Below, one piece after another: positions 43,846 through 56,217 of a stretch of 64,000 nucleotides of DNA. Position 1 is the first letter of the stretch. The number at the start of each line of letters is the position of its first letter. Source of the stretch: Selaginella moellendorffii (Eukaryota > Streptophyta > Lycopodiopsida > Selaginellales > Selaginellaceae); assembly GCF_000143415.4 (NCBI RefSeq), contig NW_003314277.1, positions 911,818 to 975,817 of the forward strand, in the 5' to 3' direction. The notes under the pieces are model-generated. The model worked only from the letters and a program-made list of their open reading frames with translations. It was not told the origin of the DNA and made no database searches. A program made the translations under genes and the position numbers.

Positions 43846-46800
43846 ATGGAGAGAATCTCGGTAGCGATCCGTGTGAGACCTCCATCGAAGGAGGAGCTCG
43901 TCAAAGGGAATCATTGGGTTGTTGAGGAACAGGAAAAGAAGCTTTCACTGTGCAACTGCTATGGAGCGCCACTCTCCGGCTACACTTACGCTTTTGGTAA
44001 ATACTTTCTAGTCTTCTAGCTTTTGGATTCTAAGACTTACTTGGGCAGATCAATTGTTTGGATCGAATTCTAAGAACTCTGACGTCTACGACATCCATGC
44101 CAAAGAAGTTGTCATTTCGGCATTGCAAGGATTTAACGGTAGGCCAATTCAAGCATTTATTGAGTCACGCTTCACGCTTTCTTTCTCCAGGAACTGTGTT
44201 TGCGTATGGGCAAACAAGTAGCGGGAAGACTTACACGATGCAAGGTTCTGATAGTCATCCTGGTATCATTCCTTTAGCTATCCGAGATGTTTTTGACAGC
44301 ATATCCCAGGTTTGCTAGCTCGAAACTCGGAACTATCAGTTGCTGACTTCTGTTCATTTAGAATTCTAGCAGGGAGTTCCTAGTTCGCGTTTCTTACATG
44401 GAGATTTATAACGAAGAGATCAACGACCTCTTAGCTCCCGAGAACAGGAAACTACAAATACACGAGAATTTCGAGGTAACATTTGCAAGTGTTTCTCACA
44501 TTCTTACACTTCATTGTACAGAAGGGGTTGTTTGTTGCTGGACTCAGAGAGGAAATTGTTAACAGTCCTGACCAAGTATTTGATTTCTTAAAGCTTGGAG
44601 AAGGTACTCGGAACGCTATAGAGGCGTACTGACATTGTCAATGGTATTGCAGCACATCGTCATTTTGGTGAGACGAACATGAACAGTTACAGTAGTCGAT
44701 CTCATTCTATATTTCGAATGGTATGTATCGTGAATCACTGGAATGGTGGTTAAGTGGTGTCACATTCACACAGGTCATTGAAAGCAGGGACAACAACAGA
44801 AATACGGACTCTGTTCGAGTGTCTACTTTGGTAAGCCTGGAATGTTACGATCTATAAGTTTGCACTATAACTTGTTCTTTTCAGAACCTGGTAGATCTAG
44901 CCGGTTCTGAACGTGTTGCAAAAACAGGAGCTGGAGGAGTTCGACTTAAGGAGGGACAACACATCAACAAGAGTCTCATGACTCTTGGAACTGTTATCAA
45001 TAAGCTCAGCGAGGGTCCAGGAAAAGGGTAACACTTTCCTCCTAGCTTTCATCTTTTTCACATATTTCAATGATAGAGGTCATATACCGTACCGGGACAG
45101 CAAACTGACGCGCATTCTTCAATCCGCTTTAGACGGTAACGCAAAAACGGCTATTATTTGTACCATTACACCGGATGAGGTAACACGTCAACGGCTCAGT
45201 GCCTCAAAGTTTCGTATCATCTGTTTCAGATACACATAGACGAAACAAAGGGAACGCTTCAATTTGCCTCGAGAGCGAAAAAAGTTGCAACATGCGCGCA
45301 CGTCAATGAGGTATGTTTTACTTGGCTCTTTGGCATTGCCTCCTTGATTCCGGAGGCGCAGTTGCAGCTGACCAGCCTTTTCACGATTTTTTTATTTCCT
45401 GTTTTTGTAGATACTCACTGATGCAGCTCTTCTTAAGCGGCAGAAAAAAGAAATTGAAGAGCTTCGTGAAAAGTTGTTGGTATGTTTCGCTCTTAATGTT
45501 CTTAGTTGTGTCCTGAAAACTTATTGCAGGGGCTACGTTCGGATGATTTCGAAAAACAACTTTTAAATCTACGCAACGACTTGCTGAAGGTTTTTTCTAT
45601 GGCATTTTTGAGTAAAGCCGATCGCGTTGTGGTTATAGTCCACAGATATCTGACTTTTGTTTTTGTTTTACAGTACGAATTGGAGAAGGAGAAACTTGCG
45701 CTGGAGCTAGAAGAGGAGAGAGCAGCCCAGCTGGATCGTGAAAGGAGAATAAAAGAGCAAGAACAAAAGATTGAAAATCTGAGCTCTTTAGTCTTAAGTT
45801 CAGCAGCTCGAGATGATTATTCGAATGCTATGAAGATGGTTTGTCCCTGGTTTTTATGTCATTTTCTTCTGAAATCATTTTTTCCGCAGGTTACTCGCCG
45901 AGAGACATGGTCCCCGCAACAAGGGATTTTGGACGCATCAGCTAAGGTTTTGGTTACGATCATGTTTTGTGTGTACTTATTGCTAGTTTCTAGGAATGCT
46001 TTCGGAGCCCTTTAACACGTTTGGACAGCTCTCGAATCTCTACTAGGCGGGATAGAGGCAGAGTAGTCACACCTTTACCTGCATTTGAATCCCTTCTCGA
46101 AAAAAATGCTGATGATCTTTGGGAGGTTCAAAGTACACCATTTCCGTCGCATTCTCGTGACGAACAACAAACAACGACCAAGGAGAAACCAAATGTTGCC
46201 GATGAAGATGCATGGACGCGCCTAAACCAAGAACTCGATGACGACTGGGCAACTTTAAACACAGAAGACCAAGCAGTTCCGTCTACGTCAGAGTACACAC
46301 CTTGTGTAAAATCCGACGAGACCGAGCTTGTAAGTCTTGCTGCTTGTACGTGAAAGTTAAATGCTGGTTGTGCTTGTAGATGGAGTTTCAGGTAAAGGAA
46401 CTACAGCTCCAGCTTGAAGAGCTTCAATCCCGCTTTGATTCAAAGGTAGGAATTCGTCTTCTTTTAAATAAAATGTCACTGTTTTTTTCCAGAGTGAAGA
46501 AGCAGCGGACGCGACTAGAAAGCTAAATGTGCTACTCGATAGCAATAGCGAGATTAACAGAAAGGTGGAATATTTTCGGTCAGAAAACAATCGCCTTCGT
46601 GAATGTAGGACTTTGCAGGTAATTGGTTACCAGACGTTTAACAATTTTTTTGACTTTTGACTTTTGATTTTTGTGATTTTTATTATTTTTTGTGCAGGAG
46701 CAACAGCTTAATGAAATTATAACAAAAAACCAGCATCTCAACCAGACAGTGGCTGACTTACGGAAAGAAAATAGTCGTCTAGAAAGTGAGCTAAAACAGC

Positions 46801-48136
46801 TAAATGCGTGTAATCTTCGTCAGGTAAAATCCATGTATTACCGTGATGGTACTAATAGCATGTGATGCAGAAAGAGGAAATGGACCAGCTGGCGGAAGAA
46901 AATGTACGAATTGGCAGTCGCTTAACTACTACCGTGACCGAAAACACTGTTCTCTTGGAGAACAAGGGACGCTTGGATTCTCTACTTAAATCTGCGAAGC
47001 TTGAGGTACTGGTGTGAATTGTTCATTGGAACGGATTGATTTATGCTTGATTTGCAGGAACATGAAACAGCAAACAAGCTCGATGAGCTGGAGAGAAAAC
47101 ACAGCCAGAACAAACAAGAGCTAGACGCAGCCGTGGAGCAAAAACAACTACTTGAGGAGAAGCTTTTCGCTCAGGTGAATGTATATGATTCACTCTAAAC
47201 TGTGACAGGTCTAACGAGCAAATCCTCTCAGGAAGAGAAATACAAGACACAGCTCCATGAACTGATGAACACGAACACGGAGCTTCAAAGGACAAACGAG
47301 CAACTGAAATCGTCCGCCTCCTTGCGGGTAAAGCTTTCATTCCAAGACGCACGGTTTACTAGCTTTACTTTCTTACAGGAAGAAAACTACAACACTGAGC
47401 TCCAAAAACTCTCAGATAAAAATACCAGCCATCACAAAATCCACAAAGAGTTGGAGCAGTCGATGAAATTGCAGGTAATCAAACTTTAAAAAGTTACAAA
47501 AATGTTTTCCCTCGTTTGACATAACAATTACAGGAAGAGAAACACAAGCAGGAGCTCAAAGATCTCTCCCGCACGAACAGCAAGCTTTTGAAAGCCAACA
47601 ACGAGCTCAAACTCTCCCTGGAGGCCGAGGTACCTAACGAAAACATGTTGGGATAGCGAAAAGCTTATATTTTCCTCACAGGAGCGAAAGGCAAAAAACG
47701 AGCTACAAATCCAAAACGATTGCATGGAACAATCCATCGCACGCAAGGAATCGCAGCTCCGCGAACTAACCGCCAAGCTCTCAGCCCTGGAGGTTTGCCT
47801 CTACGTGCTAGCCAGTCTCTACCTCACAACCATTGTCTTGTTACTCTCCAGTCGAGCAGCAAAGACGAGCACGAGGCCCTGATTGAGAGCCTCCACATGT
47901 CCAACGCTCACATCTCGATGCTGGACGAGGATCTCCGGCAGGCGAGGCAAGAGAGGGACGATCTGGCGGCCAAGGTGGGTGTCCAGGCCCAGCAAAACCA
48001 GGAGCTCCTTGTCTCGATGAAGCTGGAGAGGCTCCGCGTTGCGCAGGAGCTGGGGAGCTATCTGGGCGCCCTGAGCTTCCAGCAGGACAGCCTCTCTACG
48101 ATTTGCTCGGGCATCAGCAGCATTGTCCGCGCCTAG
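43846..48136 (+). CDS. Kinesin-7 (CENP-E-like) motor protein
   Basis: About 25 short exons; first three 43846-43996, 44049-44138, 44191-44309. The protein starts [20 protein letters not shown]. Motor motifs are the P-loop [11 protein letters not shown], switch [14 protein letters not shown], switch [18 protein letters not shown], then [13 protein letters not shown] and [20 protein letters not shown]. The neck linker region [14 protein letters not shown] is typical of kinesin-7. The rest is a long coiled-coil stalk built from many exons of about 95-130 bp with related heptad patterns ([33 protein letters not shown]). It would be a plus-end-directed motor on mitotic or phragmoplast microtubules. 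Stop TAG at 48134-48136. Individual exon edges after the motor were not all checked. Confidence 0.9.
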
Positions 48137-48298
48137 AGAGTTCGATCCCTAGGATCTCCTCGTTCTTACCAATTGATCCACTGATCCTATCAAGATTTAA
48201 ACTTTTCCGCGCGAAAGCTTAATTTGATCGCGCGAAAACCTTTTAATTTGAATATTAGGGTTTGTGAAGTCTTCTGTTAGAAGCTTAGGGTTAGGGCG

Positions 48299-48610
48299 AT
48301 GGACGAAGCTGGCGGAGAGCAAGGAGACGAAGATGGCGGAGAGGAAGAGGAGATGAACATGGCAGAGAGGAAGAGGAAGGCAGCGACAAAGAGGGTTATG
48401 AATCAGCTTGTGAAAGCCTGTGAAGCTGTTCATGCCAAGATCTATTCCCGCCAGGATTACAAGTCGGATTTCAAGAAAGGCCCTTACTACTGTGCTTCTG
48501 GAGTGGATTCCATTGTTTTTGAGCACTTGGCAGACCAGGATGATGTGCAAGCGCGAGGCTCATCTGTGGGGATAACACTGGAGTGCATGCAGTGATTAAA
48601 GGGTATGTAT
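48299..48610 (+). pseudogene. 5' part of a host gene disrupted by the 13.65-kb transposon
   Basis: ATG at 48299 opens MDEAGGEQGDEDGGEEEE, then RVMNQLVKACEAVHAKIYSR and DYKSDFKKGPYYCASGVDSI. Near 48545 the frame changes: the neighbouring frame GDNTGVHAVIKGYV runs into the transposon at 48610 and continues, once one target duplication is removed, in the sequence at 62267 onward. Family not certain; the downstream part resembles a Uma2/PD-(D/E)XK-type fold protein. Confidence 0.55.
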
Positions 48611-48632
48611 GCTCTATTTCGTTAAAGTGGGA
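48611..48632 (+). repeat. Left terminal inverted repeat
   Basis: 22 bp beginning GCTCTATTTCGTTAAAGTGG; perfect inverse match to 62237-62258. Confidence 0.9.
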
Positions 48633-48789
48633 TTTATTCAGTAAAATGGGACTAGGTACAAATTTTCAAGTATTTGAAAATGACGTGAAATTATATGTTT
48701 TTTGTTCAGGGGCTAGACATATCTGGGGCATGGTGACTAGCGCGGTGACTTTATGTCCAGACTGAGTCTATCTAGTTGTATAATAAATC

Positions 48790-50166
48790 TCATTGTCAAG
48801 GTGAACAAGCCGAATCTGAAGCTAAAGAAGAGCGATGGCATGCGCGCACACACTATTTGTTTGTTCATTGAGCGTGTGGTGAGCTTTCCAAGATGAACGT
48901 CATTCCTATTAGCCAGACATATAACTTAATGGTGAGAACATTTAGATATTATTCAATGTTATCTTTTTCTAACAAATCTAATTGTGAAGGTGTAGCAAGA
49001 GGCATTGCTAGTCTGGAGAAGTCATTTAACTCATTTGACCCTTAGTGTATTTTCATGAAACTAAATAACATTCATATTATTAAGGAATTTCTCTAGTACC
49101 TTTTTTTTACGACATAGAGGCTTGCATTTCTTTCAAAGGTGATTTAGTAAAAGGCCTGAGGGCACATGCCATTCTATTTCTCAGACTGGTATTAAGATAT
49201 ACTAGTGCAAAGGGAAAAAGGTATTTGGTGATCAAGTAAATGGCATGAGGGCACACGCCATTATAAGCCTAAGCGCTAGTGGACACCTCCTTTTTGGTAC
49301 TCTCAGCGGTACTATCATCCTTCTCCGGGTCAGTTGTTTTGCTTTGGATTGTTGTCTCTGACGTTACTGGGGCGTTCTCGATAATTGTTAATGTTGCCGT
49401 TTGTTCAGAAAAATGATCACCTGGAGTATAGTACGGGGAGTTTGGAAGACTTATATATTCTACATCTTCACCTATCTCCTTCTCCGTCTCCTTTTCTGCC
49501 TCACTTACAGATTTTGTGCTTGCCATGAGAACACTCTTCACCCTAAAATATGGAGTTCGTTGTGTTATAAAAGGAAACCAACACACATGCTGCAAGGGAA
49601 TGATGGTATATAAAGCATGTAAGCCCACAATATGGGTTTATGTGCCATTAATATGGGCCACACGCCATATTATTAGATTTATGCACGTGTGATTGGTAAA
49701 TGCATATGTCACATCATCTTTGTTTTACCTCACACACTATATCAGGCCTAATGAACCATATCACATGTGCGCACATGCTATATATATGGAGAAGTATTAT
49801 GCAAGGATAGAAAAATTCAATGCATGATTGTGGAGAGCAATGGCATGAAGCCACATGCTAAATAACATTTTAGAGAAAGAATTAAAATAAAAACATGCAA
49901 ACAATACTGAGTGGACCAAGACTTAGAAGTGCACAATTGAATGAGGTATTTCTAATAAATATTTCACTCACCTCATATAAGAATGGCTACCACTTTCAAA
50001 TGGCGTATCGCCTCATGCCATCACCTCGCAATTTGTTATAACAATCCGATGAATTCATATTCGGCTTGTTCACCTTAAACTTTAAGTAAGATTTGCTAGA
50101 ACAACTAAGAATTTATACTTGTTATTTGTATCATCTCACCTAGGAATGGCGTAAGGCCACATGCCA
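48790..50166. repeat. Left subterminal region: palindromes and repeated exon-like module
   Basis: Contains 22-bp palindromes (for example 49240-49261, 50000-50021, 50146-50167) and shorter variants near 48837, 49150, 49650, 49780 and 49837. A module 'gtgaacaa.ccgaat.tgaa' occurs at about 48798 (plus strand) and at about 50060 and 50195 (minus strand), each preceded by an acceptor-like 'caag' and followed by a palindrome. The minus frame at 49269-49628 (VSEAEKETEKEIGEDVEYIS) may be a further 3' exon of the transposase gene. Confidence 0.55.
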
Positions 50167-53100
50167 TCACGCCTCCTCTGATTCAGATTCGGATTGTTCA
50201 CCTTGAAATAAAATACATTAGAAACTTAGTAAAGGAATATTAATGAATCTCACCTTGAACCCGGGTTATGAATGCTCTTGCTGCATCTCTTGCATGGTCT
50301 GGCAAGGTGATGGTGGCACTCTGCTTCTGCATCCAACCATGCACAACATTATCCACCGATATGCTCATGCTGGGATCCTTTGGATTCAGCACCTATCTCT
50401 TTTCTAGGCAATCCTTTGTATATCTAGAACTTGGCTTGAACCACTCCACAGTTACATTGAAGGAGTTAGTTTCCGCGTCCTCCTCTGCATCAGTGATGCA
50501 GCACCCCACCCATATCATTTGTTTTTTATTACTGGGTCTGACAAGCACGACCATTCCTTTGCAGACCTGTACTGGATTGAATGCTGAATCCGGCTTCTTG
50601 TTCCTCGGCCCACAATAGTGATCCTCAACATCGTTATCTGTCACTGCATTTCCAGAGGACATTGTTCCGCTACTATCTGGTGCTCTAGGTTCTGGCCAAA
50701 AGGACTCTTCCAATTCTTCATATACAACCGGCCCATTTTGGATAGCAGATATAATCTTCTCCCAGTATTCGAGCAAAGGATTGCACCTCTGAAAATAGGA
50801 TTCTCCACCAAACACCAACCCCCTCTTCCAGAAGGCAATATGCTGTCTAATCCCGGCCACTATACTTTCCTGGTCTTTGAGTCCATCCGGGTGCATCGGC
50901 CGTGGGGAACCCTGAGGAATCATAAGTTCCCCAGTTATGGGATCTCTCTTGAAGAGTTCAATGCCGTCCACTGGCAGCCACACTGTGTCCCATTCTCTCA
51001 TCTTGTACCTCATCACTGGAGCACCGTCACACATGCTGAAATGAAACTGAAGAGGCTTGGAGTGGCCAATCAGCGTTTCGGATCCATCCCTGATGTAGCC
51101 TCTTACAAACCCCTTAAAGTCTGGAACCTCTGTCAGAAGTGCAGCTTCAACAGTGCCTTTGATGCAATTTTGGAATTCATCGTAGAGTTGTGGGAGGGTG
51201 AGGACATTGGATCGCCGGAGGGACTTTGCCAGGTGACTGAACATGGCATCGACGTCTTCATGAGTGTGCCCAACCATGAGAAAGCCAAGTGTAACCGTTT
51301 CAAATATGCCTTTGGCAACAAGCATCACCAAGTACGCAAAGACGTACATGCTTTTGTTCTCACTGCCAGCATTGTCTGTTTGGAGCAGAAGATGGGGTGG
51401 AAGGCCACATCGGCCGCAAGAACTTCCTTGAGATTCTGCTTCGTTTGGATGAGGCTGTGCATTCACTGGGCGACCAGCCTCGTCGGAATGGCATGAGGCC
51501 TTACGTGATAACCCTACAATCTGACAGCCAACATATTCACTGGGATGGCATGGGGCCCCACGCGATACTGCAAGCCTTTGCTCCTCCTCCAGCTGAACCC
51601 TGTATGGGGTTTGATCGACAAGGGCCTTATGCAAGGGTTGGCCGTTCAGCTCAGTCTGCGCACTTTGCAGAGACCTTAAGTGTTTTGCTAGGGACGCAAT
51701 CATCATGTTTGCACCCCCGCCACCCCATAGAGGTACAAAGAAGTTCCCATAGTTCTGGGCACCATGCCTATGAGCGATTATGCCAAACAGAGACACAGGC
51801 AGCTGCATGGATGAAGAGATTGCCTTGGGGGCAGGATTGAGTCGAGGTAAGCACGTCTTTTTTTGGTCCATTTTGTCGTGGATGATGCAGAGGTAAGAGT
51901 CAGGTCTCTCCATGGAGAGAATCCTGTTATGATAATATGCAATCCTGCAGCTTCTCTGCTCGATGTTGTGGTCGAGCCGCCTTCTAACCAACGTCTCTCG
52001 CTCTTGAGCGCTACAAGAATTCTTCGACAAAGCCATTTTGATAGCAGTGCACTCGTCACACTTTGAAAAGCTGGAGTACTTTCCTATACTCACATCCCTG
52101 AACCTGTTGCTCCACAATCTACTAAATCTAGATTGGCTCAGCTTCCTGTAGCCATTACTCTGGAGTTCCCGATTCACATCTTCCAATATGGCCCCCTTGG
52201 TATACATGGAAGGGAGAACTCGTTGGGTGTCTCGTGTTCCATCTTCCAAGAGGCGGGTTTTATATGGTTGCTGCTCGCTACATGTCTCGACAAACCTCTT
52301 GAAGATTGCCTCTCTATATACAACATGACCCCTGGTTTTGTGCGTACCATCGTTCCCATGGACTGCCTGTTGAACCCTTTGTTCCTAGAACTCAGTTTTG
52401 ATTCTGTAGAATGTGGTTTGAGGGACTCCATAAATGATTCTCCATGCTTTCATGCAGACCAAACCCCTCTGGAAGACCATGCCCCCCACCTGATGTTCTG
52501 AAGCATCAACAGATGACTGTAATGCCTCATACACAAAATTGCGAGCTGCCTTCCAGGACAATGTCTTGTATCTTGCTCTCTCCTCTTCAATAGCATCCCA
52601 ATCAGCATGTTGACAGCACCTCCTCTTGCAACAAGCAACTGTCGAGACCATTCGAACTTCCATCGCCATTTTCTGCCTTTTCGGTTCGTTGCTCAGATCC
52701 CTTTGGCTGCGCTTTAGGAAGGTGTACTTTCTTTTCCCATGAAGAGATGTTCTGTCATCAGTTGTAGTGGTGTTTGATTGTGAATCCTTCACATTCTCAA
52801 ACACTAAGTGCCTCAATTTCCACCGCACAATGCTTCCAATAGTCAGACTGTTTTCTTCTGTGTCAACAACCTCTAAAACCGCAACTCCAATATCATCCCA
52901 GCCCAATTCTTGATTAGCAACCGCATCTCTTGGATCGACAACTGTGGCTAAGCCCTCAGCTACCACCTCCCCCTCGGGGTTGTTTAGAAACACCTTTGCC
53001 TGAATCCATGTAGCATGGTTCTTAAGATCCACGGAGGGAACATGCGTCGCACTTGCGCTGTCCCCAACATCTGCTTTCTTCTGAAGATTTTTCAAGGCAA

Positions 53101-53308
53101 CAACAACATTTACCCCGACGACCATCTCTCCTCATTCAATAGCGACCACATTCCCATCGAAGACAGTCTCTACTGATACAGTAGCATTGCCTTCCCCAAG
53201 CCTTTGACAGTGTATAACAAAGTTCCGATCCATAGACACAAGGGTCCCTTTTGCAACTCTCTTCCTACCATTCAAAATGTAAACCTTTTCCCCAACCCTA
53301 AAGGCCAT
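50167..53308 (-). CDS. DUF7869-like transposase candidate of the 13.65-kb element (three in-frame stops)
   Basis: Exon 53308-50254 plus a short exon 50201-50167 form one frame of 1030 codons ending GEQSESESEEA and TGA. The N-terminal part (VGEKVYILNGRKRVAKGTLV) resembles DUF8039-type modules in plant transposases. The middle has GVPQTTFYRIKTEF, and the C-terminal core has HDKMDQKKTCLPRL, LLLQTDNAGSENKSMYVFAY and FLMVGHTHEDVDAMFSHLAK, the DUF7869 signature. Three acidic positions (HDKMD, TDN, HEDVD) fit an RNase H-fold DDE/DDD site. Interrupted by TGA (53134-53132) and TAG (52387-52385, 50395-50393), with coding obviously continuing after each. Two palindromes lie in frame at about 51487-51565, just before the second acidic motif. 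Confidence 0.75.
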
Positions 53309-56217
53309 TCTGAAAGTGCAGAAAAGAAGTTAAGACCATACAAAAAATGATTGGAGAATGGCCTAAATCATAACATACCAAACAACCTCAATAGCATGAG
53401 GCCACATGCCATTATTCAAACATGCTATTGACACCCACGTGAAATTTCGCATTCACAAAATTGGCATGAGGCCTCATGCCATCTTGATATACACACAGCT
53501 GCAGACAAGTAAAAACATACATGACAATACACTAGCCATGAAATTGCAAGGGCCCAAGATGGCATGTGGCCTCATGCCATTTCTAAATGTGGTCCTAAGC
53601 CATTCCATGGTGAACATACCAGGAAGCACAAGTGCCGAATATCAAGAGGAAGCGGTAGCCACACCAAAGACAGTGCCGCTCGCAACACCGCAACTACTCG
53701 TAGCGCCGCTCGCAACACCGCAACTGCTCGTAGCGCCGCTCGCACAAACTGCCACTCGCATAAATTGCCGCTCGCAATGGTGCTCGCAATGCCGCAACCG
53801 CTCGTAGACGCATAAACCATAGCTCACAACGCCGCTTACACAAGCAGCGCTCACTGCGCTTAGCGGAACCAAGAACACGGCGCACAAAAATGATAGACCT
53901 AGGAATGAGTTCGAGAATTCAAAAATAACACACGCTTGAACGTCATATCAAATCCTCTGACAAACCAAATCTTATGATTCCTCTGACAAATTTCAAACTG
54001 AGTAGCTTCTAGACTTTGCTGTCGGAGGTTTAACTTTGTCACATCATGTCCTTGCCTCGATCCAGCTGTGCCATGTCAGTGATTCGAACTTTGCCATGCC
54101 ATGTTAGCGATCCGCGCCAAGATTATTCGCCGTGTAAAGGAATAATTATGCTGTGTGTGTATGTCCATTTATGGCAATATAAGGCCACACGCCATTCAAA
54201 GAATAATGTTAGTTGAGCATTTTTTGGTGCATTTTTGGGTTCAAAATTGCATGAGCCCACACGCTATAAAGTTTACCTGTACCAAAAATAGAAACAGCTT
54301 TATTTACTTGGGAATTTAAGTGGTTGAGGCATTTTTAAACTTACAAACACATGCCCTACTTACATTCCTTTGGTTGCTTAAAATTCAAAAATATTATAAA
54401 CCTTTCTTTTTGCATTTTCAATGTTTTCAATTATGGTTTTTGATTTTCGCAGGACCAGCCTAGTAATCTATTTGCATCCCGTCATGTTTATAGCTAGCTT
54501 TCGTTTGTCCCCTTCGCTAGCCTGAGATACATCTGCTCGGCATCTGCCTCTTACAGCATTTGCCCAGAAAGGGCATCTTTCTTCACGCAGCATTTGCCAC
54601 ATGTTTAGGGTTTAGGGTTTAGGGTTTAGCAATTCAGTAGCTTGATAAACATGCAAATACAGAACTTGATGCAAAATCCTTTGATATGTCACAATGCCCC
54701 TAGGACCATAAACACATTTTAATAGAGAGGGTCCTTTCATTTCATAACTCCTTACATAGATCTTGGTGAAACCAGAGTTAGTGAAGTTAGTTTCTTGTGA
54801 TCCCGTATCTGATTGTGATGTCCCTTTGCAGTGTTGATGGAAAGGTCAATGCACACCAAACTGTAGAATCTTGGAGCAAAATAACGGTCGGATCTATGGC
54901 AAATGCCCGTGAAACATTGTAAGGCTCGTGTGGTCTCATGTGGTGTCCGATCGAGATGCTTCTTTGCAGGGTCATCAAGAAGGGCATTGTATACCATTCT
55001 GTAAAATCTAGTTGCAATCTAACGGTTGGATCTCCAGGAAACTCAAAAAAATCTCGCACGTGTCAGAATATCCTAGGAATATACTCCTATGTGCCCCTGA
55101 AAATGGCATGTGGCCCTACGCCATTCAAGAGATAACGCCAGATGACGCCGAGAATTTTTTGGTGCATTTTTTGGGTTCAAAATTGCATGAGCCCACATGC
55201 TATAAAGTTTATCCTTGCCAAATAGAGAAAAGTTTATCTGTGTCATGTGAGGTAGTTATAGTCCTTTGTGCTCGGCATCTGCCTCTTGCAGCATTTGCAC
55301 TGAAAGGGAATTTTTCTCCATTCAGCATTTGGCCCTGAAAATGGCATGTGCCCACACGCCATTCAAGGAATAACGCCACAGGACGCCTGGATTTTTGGGT
55401 TTAAAATGTTTAGGGTTTTTTGGGTTTTTTCAAAATATTTTGGGTCCAACGTTTTTTGGGTTTCTTTGGTTCAAAATTGCATGAGCCCACACGCTATAAT
55501 ATTGATTTGAGAGAAAAATAGAAACAGATAGAATTTCTTTATTTAGCTGAACATCTGCCATTTTTGGAAATACAAGATGCTTTGGAATATCCAATCATGC
55601 ATGGTATAAATATAGCGAGGGTATTAAATGATATCCCAATCATGATCTTTCTTTTGGATTTCGCGTGCATGCAGTCCGAGGAATGATGACGTTGCGGATT
55701 TCTTTTGGATTTTGCATGCTTGCATGCGCGCGGCAATCCAGAAATTAATGGTGGCGCCCAAGTCCGAGGAATGATGACGTGGCGGGATTACCAACCGTCG
55801 TGACATTTCGCGCGTGTGAGGTTAGGTTTTGCATTTTGCTTCGTACTCGCGCTTGCGCTCGCATCACACTCGCGCTCGCATCGCGCTCCCACTCGCGATC
55901 ATGCTGAGCCTCACATTCGCGCTCATCTACCTTCTCTACAAGTTTCTCGTGTGCATCGGCGTCCACTCGCGCTTGCATCACACTCGCGCTCGTGTGCATC
56001 GGCGTCCACTTCAAGACACACCCAGTTTGTAACTTCGCCGCCAACTCCGCCGCCCACTCCGCCACCCACACGCAGCCCACTTGGCGTCCCGGGAGATTTC
56101 AGCGCCACTCTGCAACTGTAAGTGGCAGAGTAGCCTTGCTGCTACGATCCGCTGCACACACAGTGCACATTCGCCAGCGAGTCCGGCCTCGATTGTCACA
56201 CCTCCATTCGGCTTCAA
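53309..56217. repeat. Central repeat-rich region between the two divergent transposon genes
   Basis: Holds palindromes at 53391-53412, 53461-53482, 53559-53580, about 54173, 55103 and 55343, and shorter 'gcatgagcccaca.gctata' variants at about 54250, 55185 and 55480. A minisatellite of units like 'gccgctcgcaacaccgcaact' runs about 53685-53850, and 'cactcgcgctcgcatcg' repeats run 55850-56010. Three partial direct repeats share 'ttttttgg.tgcatttttgggttc' and 'gctcggcatctgcctcttgc' (54200-54600, 55090-55330, 55330-55530). Three telomere-type TTTAGGG units lie at 54604-54628. Presumably contains both promoters. Confidence 0.7.
54604..54628 (+). repeat. Interstitial telomere-type repeat, (TTTAGGG)3
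   Basis: Three perfect tandem copies of the plant telomere unit followed by TTTAG. Confidence 0.85.

Noticed and set aside
43386-43904. 172-codon minus-strand frame upstream of epsin
   Set aside because: Antisense to the kinesin start; the epsin ENTH start [14 protein letters not shown] is at 43237.
53685-53887. Cys/Ala/Arg-rich reading frames on the minus strand
   Set aside because: Produced by minisatellite repeats; no likely protein.
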